The translations under genes and the position numbers were made by a program. From assembly GCF_032362555.1 (NCBI RefSeq), contig NC_083526.1, positions 1,756,001 through 1,820,000 on the forward strand: a stretch of 64,000 nucleotides of DNA, read 5' to 3'. This stretch comes from Amyelois transitella (taxonomy: Eukaryota > Arthropoda > Insecta > Lepidoptera > Pyralidae). The notes under the pieces are model-generated. The model was given only the letters and a program-made list of their open reading frames with translations, did no database searches and was not told the DNA's origin. Below are positions 29,083 through 42,499 of this stretch, piece after piece. Every line of letters starts with the position of its first letter. The first letter of the stretch is position 1.

Positions 29083-30316
29083 CTGAAATATTTTTTTCTT
29101 TAGATATTATATTTGTATGTATTTGTTAACACGTAGGTACAAACCTCTTTACCGGAAGGGTAGGCAGAGACTACATCTTTTCATTTATCACGTTCTATGC
29201 ATCCTTCTTTCGCTTCATCTACATTCATAACTCTCTTTATGCAAGCTCGTCGGTTTCGGGTACACTTGACAATTCACTAGGAGGTCCCTGATTTGATCAA
29301 GGTACTCTTTCGTCTAGGTCTTTCCACTCCACATTTTCCATTCAGAAGGAGGGTCCTTCTTTAAGGAAAAGTTTGATACATATTAGAGAAATATCATGAC
29401 ATTTATCCGGATTTTTTCCTTCTGAGAGAGTGAGAAAATGATCCAATCATATTTTAAAGGAAATCCAGGAAAACCGAATTTTCCTAGATGTGCTTCAACT
29501 AGATCGGTTTTTGCCCCTGTTTGCACCTAAGTATATTAAAATTTTTAACAAAATCATAAGAGCCGTTTTCGAAAACGTGACTCACGTATATATATTGCTC
29601 GTTTAATAATATAAAATAGTAACTGACCGATGTCTGTACTTGAATAAATTGTCAAATTCCTGTATAAGACCAACAGAAGCTTAAAATGTGATTTTTTGAA
29701 TTTATGTCTCTCTGTCTGCATGTTTATTCTCGCATAACGCGAAAGCTCCAAATTTTATGCGGATTCTCAGTTGTTTTAGGTCTGGGTCCAATTTAAAAAC
29801 AGGTACCTATACAAAAAAATCCTTCCCCTCTCTCTAAGATGCAAAACTGAGGCCTTTTCCGTTAACTATTATGGTGGCTGAAGTCTCAGACAACAGCTAG
29901 TAGTTACCGCAATAAATAAAATATAACGAAATACTACATCATTAATTATTGCAATTTTTTTTTTGTTGCATGTATTTCATGAAAATATGTGCGTAATTTG
30001 TGACTTGGTTAAACTTTAAAAAATTATTTTGTGAGTTACAATATTGACAAGTAGGTAGGTAAGAAAAAATATACCTATATAATGTTATCCTTTTCCCACT
30101 AATATGTTTCATCTCTGTTACAAGGTAATGTTTATGACCCTATTCTCCGATATACCTTTATCAGTACCTACTTTCTGCGTTAACAAAAGAATCTACGCTA
30201 AATAGGCCTTTGGGTTTTAATTTTATGACGAGTCTTTGTTTTCAGGTAGAATTTTTGCAGGGGTGTGAGGTGAGGGGAAAGGATTTAAATAGTTCACAGT
30301 CACAGCTTTTTACTTC
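29083..30316. promoter_or_regulatory. Divergent promoter region between the uncharacterised gene and PGC-1
   Basis: This 1.2-kb head-to-head spacer must hold the starts of the minus-strand gene and, at its right edge, of PGC-1. It contains a minus-strand LINE fragment (29146-29350) and a Helitron-like repeat ending ACAGCTAG near 29900. I see no convincing TATA box. Confidence 0.35.
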
Positions 30317-30705
30317 AGTTCCTGAGCGTCCGTAGAGGTGTTAACAAGGGACTGTCGTTAAAAATAATCTCCCAGTTTGTCACAGCTGTTATAATTTTAG
30401 TGACTGCAATGTCATTAAAGTACGTGTGTAGGCTACTGACTACTTTGACGTAACAAAATTTTGTGTTAGCAACACTACTACAGAGTACAGAACAGAAAAA
30501 AAACTGCTGTCGTGAAGTTCGTAACATGTGATGTTTCGTGAAAAGTGTTAAATTATTTTGCGAAAAACAATTTAAATTACTTGTGTTGTGTGTATAGTGA
30601 TAAAACTTTATTAGTGAGAGTGCCCTGTTGTGGAGATTGTGAAATAACGGAAGGAATATCACATCAATTATTACATGGATAAAGCCGTCACTTGAGGTTG
30701 TAAAG
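30317..30705 (+). other. Probable non-coding first exon of the PGC-1 gene
   Basis: The exon ends at a good donor (TAAAG|GTTAGT at 30706). The 5' edge is uncertain; an initiator-like TTCAGTTCC at 30314-30322 is one candidate. The first coding exon at 34514 opens with an acceptor 2 bp before the ATG, so an upstream non-coding exon is required. Confidence 0.4.
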
Positions 30706-33700
30706 GTTAGTGCTTTTTTCGTCTGTTGTTTGTCTTAAAATAGATTTCAGTGCGGGTCGCAATGATATTTCAGTTTTGTTTGTCTAACGCCTTCATGTGA
30801 CTTTTTAGTTTTTCATGGGACCTTGAACTAGAAATCTGTCTGAACATTTTTTTAGATAACAAGGTTAGGTTAGCGCGGGCGATTTATGTCACTAAACATT
30901 TGTTTATTTTGGTCAAATTTTCCTCTAACAACATGTATCCTCAACAAAACTAATCAAAATATTATTAAAATCAAATATTTGCACGCAAAGAGACGTCCCA
31001 TATTATTTTGTATCAATTATGAACACTGAACATAACCTAAAAGTGCACATTACATGTACATATTTTTTTGGGATGAAAGTAAGTGAAATGTGTCTCCGTT
31101 ATCTTCAACTCAGTACTTACTCCCTGGTACTTAACTGGCTTTTGCCTTATTTTGGAGCCTGTTTGCTGATTTCATCACGTGATTTCTGTATGTTTTCACG
31201 CAGTTTTGACAGTTCAAGTACAAATTTCAGGTATTTTGGTCCTTATCTCATAGCACCCAATGTGCGTCGCTGATACTATGATAACGATGAGATTTTTCGT
31301 GAATTCAATCATGAGATTATCATGTAAATGAATTTAAACAATGTTTCTTGCATTTACCTTTTTTTCATGTTATCTTGTTGATTCATAAAATTGTTGTGGT
31401 AGGTATAGAAGACATTATTAACTATCACTAATGATTTTTATGCCATTAGTTGATGAGGTTGTTTTCAGAACACTTTCTCAACAATAGAATCATCAAACTA
31501 ATTGTTTATTTCTACAAAGTACTTTATGTACTTCCAATTTTTAAATTATTAATTAGATAAGGACAGATATTTAACAAATATATTTTTAGTAAAATATGTT
31601 CCAATTACAAAATTGAATCTAATTTATCAATTACTAGCTTTCATGCGGGACTTCACCCCTGTGGGAAATTCCAGGCCTATTTCACTTCTAAAGGTCTATT
31701 ATTACATAAATCCTATGTAAATAGTATTTTTCCCAGATGAAAGGTACTCTTGTTCTTCTCAGTTCTTCTAAAAGTGAGCTTTGGATATTTTTTTTGATTA
31801 ATTGAACATTGTTACAATATTTATAATTAAATAGCATTTTTTGTGATTTTGCTTAGTACACATTGTTCATAGACAATCCCATGGGAACATAATTTCTTTA
31901 AGAAGCTGAAATAACTTTCAATAATAAAGATTAAAGCTTTTGGTAGTAGTAAAATTCAAAATGCACCATTTAATTACTTTTATTATTATGTTATACTTAC
32001 TTTATTATTGAAGTTAGATATAAAAAAATATTCATATATATTGAAAGGTTAAAAACTAATTTATTTCCAAACAATGCCTCTAGCACTTTCGGATAATGTA
32101 GGTACTTACCTTTTAAATGGTAAAACAATTTTTTGAACCAGTTCAGAAGTTTTGGTTTTATTCATTACATGCAAAATAACAAATATTTTTGCTAGCCCAC
32201 AGTAGATTTAAAGGTCTTAAATAACATTTTTTCAAGGAATAATTTTTGATAAATCTATCAATTTGCCTAGTTGAAAATATTTGATGTTTATATATTTTGT
32301 CAGTCTAACTATATTATCACATAGTCTTAGTCACCTTTTCCCTTTTAAGTTATTTCAAATATTTACAGATTGTTAGTCTTAATTGTTTTGAAGACCCATA
32401 ATAAACTTATTGCATCGTTAGTTAATCACTAACAATCATTTACGCAATTTAGTAGAAAAATGCTTACTTATAATAATGTTCCCTAATGCATAAAAGGTTC
32501 AGTGTTAGAAATTCAACAGTGTAATATTTGTTGTATAATCAGATGCTTACAATTAAGTCTTTTGTGCAGCTACAAGGAATTTTTTGTCGCAAGGTATGCA
32601 TTTATTATTTAAATATTTTACCAGATGGTGATTTTAAAATGTGTGGTTGAACTATATACCTATGCGTGTTATACCAACAGCATATAACTATTACAAAATT
32701 TATGTGATTTATATATTAAGTCATAACATCATCATATTGATATTATAAATGTGAAAATTTGTAAGAATGTATGTGTGTGTTTGTTAATTTTCACACAAAA
32801 ATTAAATAAAATTTACATGAAACTTTGCAGTAATAGGTATAGCTTGGACATTGGAATTATTATGATAAATTAATTCCAGTTTACTTTTAAGTATTTATCA
32901 AGTTTTAGATTCTATTTTACTTTTTTGAATGGAGGGATAATAATAATGGATAGTGGATATCCTTCGGCTGTTTGATAAATCATTTATTTGTTGCTACAAA
33001 ACATGCATAAGTACATACATGATTAGGACAATATAAACAAAAATTACATACATGTCATCATACATCAGGTGACCAGACGGGAATAACTTAATTAAACAAG
33101 TTTACACACTTCTAAGCAAGTTTAGGCTCAATCCGTAAGTCCCATCTCCGTCCTATGATTTTTTTTTGACAAAACTTTTTTTAAGTAAACAATAATTCGT
33201 TAATTTATTTTTTAAGTCATTTTGAAAAAACTGTAAGTAGTATGTACTGTGGCTTTTTAACTTCTCTTTTCTAACAACTTAATACTGGAGGTGGAGGTAA
33301 AAAGGGTACTTAATTAAAATTAACTGTATTTCAAATACCAGTTAGATTGATAGTAGTGACAAGGGCAGGAAATTATATAGCTACAGGATGATTTAAAGCA
33401 TGTATTTGCCCTCGGGGAGTAGCAGAGTGAGTACAAATGACAAAATCATTTGATTTCATTAGGTTTCTGTTACAAGGAAATTTACATTGGTGATAGTTCC
33501 TTATCTGCGCATTTGTTTACAACTTGTTAGTTTTTATTATTTATTTATCTAACCGCCTAGGTAATGATCGAGTTTCTCCGTCAAATTATCTAAGGTCACT
33601 AATTGTTATATAAAATAATTTTTGTTACGTAAAGATCAATGTACATTGAATTGGGCATAATGTTATCAAGTAGGTTAAAGTCAATCAATCCTTCACACCC

Positions 33701-34513
33701 TGGTTTTATAAAATACTCTTCTTTTAAAAGAATTGACAATGATTTTGATTCCTTAATTATACATAATACATAACAATATTGTGTTTAAAGGATTGCTGAA
33801 CATGGCCTATCATTTTTTTAAGACTGTTGGCTTTGTCTACCCTGTAAGGGATATTATATGTATTATTTAGATATATATTATGTATTATTTACACAATCAA
33901 ATTGCTTGATCTGGTTGAAATTTGGGTAGAAAATTGCGGAATATTTAGTGATTTTTTTAATACTGTATATTTCTTTCAACACTTTATAGTTATCATTAAT
34001 AACAGCTATAATAAATTTAAATTTAAGTCTTCTACACCTACCTTTCTGAGGATATCATACGTGCTTCAGATGTGTTCTTATAAAGTTCCCTTTTTTTTAT
34101 TATTTTCTAATATTTTGCAGGTTTTTTTGTACTTTAATTGATGTTTTTGCATTGAAGTTTGTTGACATTGTTCATATTGTCAGTTGTCATTTAAAGAGCA
34201 AATTTGAAAGAAGGTTGAATGCATAGTTGCTTTTGTAATACAAACATACATATAATCACGTCTATATCCTTTGCGGAGTTAACAGAGCCAACAGTCTTGA
34301 ATAGACTGATAGCCCACATTCAGCTGTTAAGCTAAATGATAGGTTTGAGATTCAAATAGTGACAGGTTGCTAGCCAATCCATCCATCCATAACCATCCCA
34401 TATATAGTTTGATACTAAGTAAGAAATTATTCATTTATATACTTTCATTATTAATAGTAAAGACTGATTTGCTAATACTCTCAATAAATTTATGTATTTG
34501 TTCTCTATTACAG
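30706..34513 (+). other. PGC-1 intron 1
   Basis: Long AT-rich intron, poor in recognisable transposons. Exceptions are Helitron-like bits near 31635-31745 and 32735-32830, and SINE-B pieces at 33790-33860 (+) and 34242-34388 (-). No coding exon was seen. Confidence 0.5.
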
Positions 34514-34515
34514 AT

Positions 34516-37500
34516 ATGGAATCGCACATACTGAACATGTACCATCAAGCCCCTTACAGATCAATCGGGCATAAGGTCATGCGTTCAAACAGCAATTCAA
34601 TGTCTTCAGAGAGCAGCAACCAGAGTCCTGAGTACAATGCTCAAAATGACCACAGTGAGGTTTACAGCAGCCACCAGGGTCGGTGCATGCAGAGTCAAGT
34701 GAGTATTTGTCCATACTCAAGACTAGCTGTTGAGCTTTTGCGACCAAAATATTTATTAACATAAATCTTCTGTACCAATTTGAATCTGGGAAAGAGAAAG
34801 TAGTAGTAGACGTTAACAAACCTCTGTTAGTTCTAGGTCTGTCAATTGTTTGTTAACTTCTCCATCTTTTTCTAAGTCAGAAAATTTATTTATTTCCAGG
34901 CAACAACACAGTCATGTCACGACACCAGCTCTGAAGATGAAGAGGAAAACATAGAAGTCCATGAGGTTTCAGTGGTAACTGATCATAACACATCAACAGA
35001 AGTGGAGAACTATGAAGACTGCTCTCTAGTTGAAGGTGACGACTATGAAGTCATCCAAGTATATGCCGTCCACCCTGATTTAGATCTAGAAGCTTCATCA
35101 GAAGACGATGACGATAATGATGATAGGGAAGAACTTACAGATGGCGAATGTAATAATGTTGAAAATAATCACTACACTGACCATGATTACAATGAACCTG
35201 AAAACAGACATCCTGAAGTGATCCACGACAATATAAGTATAGACCTAGATACACCTGTAGTTTCTAGTGTTGATGAATACTTTGTAAAAGATACCAAGAA
35301 TGTATTGGAAATCAAAGATGAACCTGTAATTAGTGATGTAGATGATTTCTTTAAAAAGGATAGACCAAAAATAGACGACTTATTTATTCGTTGTAGTCGC
35401 GATGAAGATAATTTACGAGTACCCGATGAAGTCCCAGATGATTTCTTAGCTGACGATAAGGAAGAAAAAGAAGTAATAGAATCAGTTACAGAAATCCCGG
35501 TTTTATCTCTGAATGAATCAGATTTAGAAAGACTTCCAAGGATAGAAGCCATAAAAAAATATCTGCTGGAAGATACAACTTGTTCAAAGTTCAAGCATGC
35601 TCAAAGATCTTTCTCTGTGCCACATTCTCCCATGAATATTAATATGGATACTGATGACGGGAAAACATGCTTGAGTTTCGAGGATCTAAACTTAGATTTG
35701 TCTGATCTTGCATTAGACAGTGAAAAAGACAAGGCTGACAGCAGTGTAAAAAAATTTGATGACATTCCACAAACATTAACTGAAGAAGAAGTCAATAGTT
35801 TTTTAATAACAAATAAAGTTGAGAATTATAAAAATGAAGACGATTTCAGCACACAAGATATGGAGATTGAGCAGCCTCTAGCATCTACTCTAAGTTGTGT
35901 CCCAGTGATACCACGTACTTCCACGCCAATTCCTAAACCGGCCGTTCTTGAATATTGCATTGAAAAATCTGCGATTAAATTGGAACCAAGCGCTGAGATA
36001 AAAACAGAAATTGATGATTTTGTTGATGTTGAGTCATGCAATGATGCTGCAATTCCAGTTTTAGAGGCCAATAACTTAAATTCCCTACTGGAACAGTTTG
36101 AAGCAACAGAGAAGATAAACATCAAGAAAATATCACCATTAATTAAAGGTGAAGAATTACAACCAGTGAAAAATATACCTAAAGTCAGCTTAACCAATGG
36201 AATGAGACTTCAAGACGCAGGTGTCCAACTTAACAAGAACAAGATGCGGCAAATTTTGGTAAGTAATTGATTTTAAAATTTTTAGGGCGTCCCTCAGGTC
36301 CGTTTACAGAGACACATTTTACCCAAAACATTAATTCCAGATGCCGCCAACAATAAAGTCGGTCAAGCGCGCGCCAAGTCCCGTCCGTTCGGATCACGAC
36401 TACTGCACATCAAAAAAGCGGCAAAGTTTGCCCGGTCTTAAGAAAGGGCAAAGTCTTCTGAAGCCAGAAGTCTTGTCAAGCAACAATAGGATACTCAATT
36501 CTAGACATAGATCATGCAAGAATAAAAAGATTGTGTACAACCTAAGTAGTGATGACGAAAGTGAAAAATGTAATAACAATAATAAAAATAAAAAACTTAA
36601 TAAGGACGATAGTGACTTTAAAGCAAAGAAAATTAGTGCTAAACAAATAATCAAGCCTGTCGTTTTACCAGTCGCCCGCAAAATACTTTCAAATGACAGT
36701 GATGCGGTCGACAGTAGCGTTAAAAATAACAATTCTGTGATGATCAAAAATGCTTGTAAAGCAAGTGATAATCCTGTTAGTCAGTCAAATGGTAGTATTA
36801 AGTTAATTATAAAAAATAAATCTGAAGTTATATTAAACTGTGATGAAAAAGACTCTCAGATAAATAGTAAGAGTATTGTTAAAGTTAAATCTAGTAGTGT
36901 GAGCGAAAAGACTTCAAACAGTGTGAAGAATAAGCCTCCTAAAGAAATTATAAATCCAAAAGATAACAATATAAAGGAAATAGATAGTAACAAAGGTAAA
37001 TGTATAAATAATAGTGAAAATATTTGTGCTAATGTGCAAACTAAAGAAGTGCATAAATCAAAAGAAGAAGAACCTAAATCGAAAAATGAGAATTTTTACA
37101 CAGCCCTTTTTAGTAATAAACAAGATGTACAAGTTCCAAAATCGATGCAAACTAAATCTGAGAAGCTGCTATTTGAAGAAGAACTGCAGAAGATATCTGA
37201 GGAATCCATTAAGAAGGAATTAGAACAGCCAGCTAAGAAGAAAAAGCTAAATCTGCAAGAATACAAAATGAGGAAAGCTAATTCTAATAATAGTTCAGCG
37301 ACTGTGAGTCCCGAATCAATTTTTCCTGAAATGCCCCATTTGAATTTAGACAAACCAGTCAGACCAATAATTCAAACTACTCCGGCAGTTAAATCAGCTC
37401 AAGAAACTCCCAAAGATTTATTTGATCCTATTAGAGAGGCTTCCAGAAAGATTATTATGATTTCTAAGAGGCAAAAAGCAGAGGCGATGAGAAAACGCGA

Positions 37501-40500
37501 TGAAGATATAGTCATGAGAAAAATACCCAGAGTCGAAAACTTGCAACTTCAGCCTTTAATGACTGATGCAGAAATGATGAAAATGGTAGGCCTTAATCCA
37601 CCAGTACAACTACCTGTTCCAATTAAAAAAGTAATGCGTGAAAAACCACACAAGCCGCAGGCTCTCCCAGAATACGAGGAGATAATTTTAGTCAGTGTCG
37701 GCACCAACACCGACGAGAAAATATTCAAGGAATTGACAGAAGCTGCTAAACCAGTGAAAGCAGTTAAAAGTACATCGAAGTCACCGTCCACGGTCGATGC
37801 TAAATCGTTAATAAACTTTAAAATAAAGACATCTGACCATGTACTTAAACAGAATGTTTTTGATAATACAAACAGGGATAAGAAGAGTCCCGACGATAAC
37901 AGACAGGCAGATTCTAAAATCGATAGGGAAAGATACAAAGGTATCACAGCAGCTTTAAAAAGCGTCGAAAAACAGGTTGATACGAAAATATCGAGTAACT
38001 CATTATTTGCTAGCATCCAAGATGTTGTTTTGAAGAAAGCTCCTGAAGAAAATGATCGTAAATCTTCAAAACCTAGCTCCCCTTCGGAAAAGGCATCTCG
38101 GCAATATGTTAAAACGACTATAATACGTAAATATGATGCTGATGCCGATCACGGAGAAGACAAGATAATTCTCCACTTGGAAAAAAATAGACGCAAGCCA
38201 GCTGCTGCTAGTATTGTGGTTCAAACCGATTTACTGCCTGAGTTTTCCCATTTGTCACTATCAACAGGGCAGACGAAAGATAAGGTTGTGACTAGGAAAC
38301 GAAACGATAGTGACATGTCGATGTCTAGTGAAGGCAGTCCCAGAACGAAAGACCTTAAAACGCCAGCTAAAGTGGACACGAAAGTCGTTAGACCCAAAGT
38401 CGATAATCGTCCAGAGAAGCGATCATTGTCTAAAGAAAAACGGTCGAGATCAAGAGATCGCCACGATAAATACCGTAGACGGTCGAGATCCCGAAGCCGT
38501 AGACGAAGGTCTTACAGCAGAAGCCGTTCAAGGTCTCGAGGGCGTTACAATAGATACAGGAGGTCAGACTCTCCTTACAAGAGGAAACGTAGATCGCCTT
38601 CACCTTACCGCAGAAGGTCGCCTAGTCGTAGGAAAGATAGGTTGAATCGATCCAGGACGCCTAGACGCGACGAATCGACTCCTAGAAGTCCCGCCCATAA
38701 AAAACTTAAAAGGAGTCCTCGGTCAAGCGAACGGCCAGAGCCGGCCAAGTCATTGACTCCTCCGATGCGAAACTTCACCATTTCTGAGTGTTCAGATTCG
38801 CTGACTAGGTAAGTTGTTCGGATGAATTGATCGGATTTTCTGTTAAGCCTGAGCTTATTGTGTTGTTGTAAATAATAACCTTAAATTATATTGAGGGACT
38901 GAGGTGACTAATACATGATCGTTTTTGACTTTGTATGTTTATATGTTTCATTCGCATTAGTCTATATTTTCAGAAAAAGAATGCCTAGTTTTGATCTGTA
39001 ATTAACTAAATTTATACATTTTTTCTTAAATTTTTTGAGCTGTTTAGCTTTGAAAGCATCACAAAATGAGACATGCAAATATATTCATAATTTGCATGGA
39101 TAGTATTTCTATATTATACTTAGCTTAAGTCTATTTATTTCTGTGTGATTAGTCCTTTATTTATATTATTTTGTCATCATCAGGTCATCGTCCTCGTTAT
39201 CATCAAGGTCATCCCATTCGAGGAAATCTGAGAGGTCATCACACAGTCCGTACAGACGGGATGAGCCATACAGGAAGAAGTATAGTAGTTTCAGCTCGGA
39301 AGATAGGTAAGTGAATAGAATTTCCCACATATTATTTAAATAGGTAATTATACTTTTTCGTTTTAAGATTGTCGTTGCTCGAGTGGTTAAGGTAGCAAAC
39401 TCTTGAGTGTACCCTTTTAAAAGAGTCCGAATTCGAATCCCACTGCGAATTATCGTCTTCGTGAGGTAACATTTAGGTAACCATGATCCAAGCTAGGTAA
39501 AGTTCCCTTGTCAACACGGGCAGAGAGGTCAGACGGGAGATGATACGTGTGATTAACATATCCAACTCCTGAATAATAATGTATACACCCTACGAAGAAT
39601 TCATCCGAGACAATGTTGAAATGAGTCTACTATATTGGATTTGTGTAAAACAATACTAATAATAAAATAATTTTTTAACGGCCTCTGTGGCGCAGCGGTT
39701 GTACGCTTGTCTGTGACACCGGAGGTCCCGGGTTCGAATCCCGGCCAGGGCATGATGAGAAAAGAACTTTTTCAGATTGGCCTGGGTCTTGGATGTTTAT
39801 CTATATAAGTATTTATTATAAAATATAGTATCGTTGAGTTAGTATCTCGTAACACAAGTTTCGAACTTACTTCGAGGCAAACTCAATATGTGTAATTTGT
39901 CCCGTATATATTTATTTATTAAAAAAAAAATCCAATCGTTTCAGAGAGAGCAATACGCCCGTGGAAGAGAGACGGATAGTGTTTGTGGGTAAACTGGAGA
40001 AGGACATCAATAAGAACACGTTGCGCGGTCAGTTCTCCAAGTTCGGCCCTGTAATGGAGGTGCGGCTGCATAGTAAAGAGGATGGGTAAGTGTTCTCACA
40101 TGGTGTAATTTTTACATACATACATACATAAAATCTTTCGCGGAGGGTCAGGCAGAGACTACCTCTTTCCACTTGCCACGATCTCTGCATACTTCCTTCG
40201 CTTCAACCACATTCATAACTCGCCGGTTTCGGGTACTTTTGACCTGACCCTTTACCAGGACGTTCTTAATTTGATCAAGATATGTTCGTCTAGGTCTTCC
40301 CACTCAGACCTTTCCCTCCACACTCTCCTTGTATATCTGCTTAGTCACCCTGCTTCATTCTTCATTCTTTCATTTCATTCTTACATACATGCATATATAT
40401 AATCACGTCTATATCCCTTGCGCGGAAGACAGAGCCTACAGTTTTGAAAAATCAAAAGGCCACATACAGTTGTATGGCTTAATGATAGAATTGAGATTCA

Positions 40501-42098
40501 AATAGTGACAGGTTGCCGGCCCATCTTCATTCAGCATCATCCCATTCTGGGACATTTCAAACATCACTTGATAATTGTCATATCTTTTGGTTTCACAACA
40601 TTGGTTAATGTCAAATGAATTGCTTAAAACTAAGTTAGCCTCTACCAAAGCATTAGTGCAGAAGAAGCGGAAACAAACTGCACTGCAGCATTTTCTCCAA
40701 TAACGTCAACTTCACAAAATTAAGTTAAATAAATAAATATATACCGGACAAATAACACAGATTGAATTAGCCTCGAAGTAAGTTCGAGACTTGTATTATG
40801 AAATACTAACTCAACAACACTATATTTTATAATAAATACTTATATAGATAAACATCCAAGACCCAGGCCAATCAGAGAAAGTTCGTTCCTCATCATGTCC
40901 TGGCCGGGGTTCGAACCCGGGGCCTCCGGTGTCACAGACAAGCGCACTACCGCTGCGCCACAGAGGCCGTCAAGTTCATAATATTATAAACAAGTCTTTT
41001 GTACACAGAACTCGTTATGGCTTCGTGACATTCAAACATGCACGTGACGCCTGGTCCGCCGTGGAAGCGGCCTCCACTTTCCCACAGTACGATGTTGGCT
41101 TTGGAGGGAGAAGGGCGTTTTGCAGGCAAAGCTATGCTGACCTCGGTGAGTTTTATACAAGAATGAACCGTAATGCAATATATATAAGGTTTAAGCGACT
41201 CATGTATAAACCTGAGTTGTCCAATCCAGGTTCCTTTTAGGTACTTCTTCTGTAAAGAGGTGAAAACACTACCAGGAATAATACAAGTAGGATGACGATA
41301 ATATATGAATATGTTCTGGAAAAAATGGCTGCTAAAATTCTCTTTTTTTCGACTTATGGAATCTGATATCAGTTCTGTAAAAAGTTAGGTTAAAGTACTA
41401 TAACTAATGCAAGTGAACCTAGTATATATGTGCTAGGATCGAAAATGTATTTCTGAAATCCCCCTTTTCAAATACGGAGTTTATTCAAAATAAAAATACA
41501 AAAATACAAAAACTATTTCTTCCATTCCATCAATAGCTCCCTATTTGGACCAGAATGTGAATGGAATTAATAGTTCTTGACGATGAATAAAATAAACATA
41601 CATACATACATATGATCACGTCTATATCCCTTGCGGGGTAGACAGAGCCAACAGTCTCGAAAAGACTAAATGGCCACATTCAGCTATTTCGCTTAATGAT
41701 AGAATTGAGAATCAAATAGTTACAGGTTGCTAGCCCATCGCCAAAAGAATCCCAAGTTTGTAAGCCTATCCCTTAGTCACCTTTTACGACATCCATGGGA
41801 AAGAGATGGAGTCGTCCTATTCTTTTTGTATTGGTGCCGGGAACCTCACGGCACCAATACAATATAAAATAAAAAAGATTACAATCCCTTGCTTTCAATA
41901 ATAAAACTGTAGAATGACGTGAAATTGTATTGTATAGATGGCTTGGAGGCTAAATACACCGAGAGCGCGTTCCACGGCGCGGCCACAATGCTCACGCGTC
42001 GCACCAACGAGATATCATTCGAGGAGATGTTACTCGAAGTGCGACAGACACTCAGCCAGCGCCTGAACGAGAGCAAACGTCAGGACGATAAACCTTGA
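34516..42098 (+). CDS. srl: PGC-1 family transcriptional coactivator, Spargel homologue (7 coding exons, 1523 aa)
   Basis: Coding exons 34516-34698, 34900-36258, 36341-38808, 39184-39306, 39945-40085, 41009-41145, 41938-42098; all GT-AG, phases 0,0,2,2,2,1. PGC-1 proteins coactivate nuclear receptors and NRF factors to drive mitochondrial genes. Seen: an acidic N-terminal half (DASSEDDDDNDDR-type runs, DLNLDLSDLALDSEKD), an LxxLL-like NSLLEQFEATE near residue 453, two DHDY motifs (NHYTDHDYNE in exon 2; RSDHDYCTSKKR near 533) matching the HCF-1-binding motif of the family, an RS domain at about 1216-1290, and a C-terminal RRM at about 1387-1475 with RNP2 IVFVGK and RNP1 RYGFVTFK split over exons. 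The tail GGRRAFCRQSYADLDGLEA is characteristic of the PGC-1 RRM end. It is longer than Drosophila Spargel. The start is the first ATG in exon 2 of the transcript. Confidence 0.93.
39371..39670 (+). mobile_element. Second tRNA-derived SINE family (SINE-T), single full copy
   Basis: The head GTTGCTCGAGTGGTTAAGG is an A box of tRNA-Leu/Ser type and CGAATTCGAATCCC a B box, followed by an unrelated body and an AATAATAAAATAATT tail. It is not a tRNA: no acceptor stem closes it. A fragment of its body (AGGTAACCATGATC) recurs near 47067. It is in PGC-1 intron 5, next to a SINE-A. Confidence 0.65.
39679..39919 (+). mobile_element. SINE-A, best-preserved copy
   Basis: GGCCTCTGTGGCGCAGCGGT head, intact B box GGTTCGAATCC, body and TATATTTATTTATT tail. 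It ends about 25 bp before the RRM exon at 39945. Confidence 0.9.
40116..40365 (-). repeat. RTE-like LINE 3' fragment
   Basis: About 250 bp of the LINE end on the minus strand, TATG tail first. Frame broken. Confidence 0.8.
40384..40522 (-). repeat. SINE-B 3' half
   Basis: From the (CATA)n tail to CAGGTTGCCGGCCCATC on the plus strand. Confidence 0.75.
40650..40720 (-). repeat. Interspersed repeat C, inverted copy
   Basis: Reverse complement of the repeat C core (AACTGCACTGCAGCATTTTC on the plus strand). It lies in PGC-1 intron 6. Confidence 0.65.
40733..40971 (-). mobile_element. SINE-A
   Basis: Complete minus-strand copy. Its head ends 38 bp before the RNP1-encoding exon at 41009. Confidence 0.85.
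41598..41853 (-). mobile_element. SINE-B, full length
   Basis: (CATA)n tail to GGGAACCTCACGGCAC (plus strand); in PGC-1 intron 7, about 85 bp before the last exon. Confidence 0.85.
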
Positions 42099-42480
42099 CG
42101 GTTGCTTCCCGCGAGCCAGTTAGACAAACAATTTGCCGCCACATTTCCCGCTGTGACACTGACATATGTCACCTTGACATTGACAGCTGTCAGTTGAACG
42201 CGAACGGCGCGAAGCGTTGGGCGAGTGCAATGATGCAGCTATTCATTCGGATGTGACATCTAGTGCAATTGGACAAAAGACATTATGCTTTCGACTTATA
42301 TTTTTGCTCACACTGTACCTATTCCGTTATTTTTGTTTAGTTACATCTAGTACCGTTAGTTTTAGTTGTTTACCTCACTTGTAAATAGTAGTGTTTAGTG
42401 TAAATTTTTATGTATCATACATAGCTCTTATGTATAACTGTTTTATGGCTACCTCTTTTTGTCACTAATTTTGTAGCGGA

Positions 42481-42486
42481 ATTAAA
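42481..42486 (+). terminator. Candidate PGC-1 polyadenylation signal ATTAAA
   Basis: A variant hexamer 382 bp after the stop, followed by a T-rich stretch. AATAAA also occurs near 42801 and in GAGAATAAAG near 45853, so a longer 3' UTR is possible. Confidence 0.4.
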
Positions 42487-42499
42487 GACGTTTTTTTTT

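Noticed and set aside
30315..30662. 115-codon minus-strand open frame
   Set aside because: Overlaps the inferred PGC-1 5' UTR, no recognisable domain and no donor or polyadenylation context.
35187..38016. Antisense open frames over PGC-1 (up to 155 codons)
   Set aside because: Serine/leucine-rich mirror images of the acidic and lysine-rich coding strand; the plus strand has the conserved motifs and splice sites.
39371..39445. tRNA gene with A and B boxes
   Set aside because: The boxes are present but no acceptor or anticodon stem closes, and an unrelated body and A-rich tail follow; it is a SINE head.
39681..39752. tRNA gene at the SINE-A head (and the other SINE-A copies)
   Set aside because: The same sequence recurs about ten times with a common non-tRNA body and tail.
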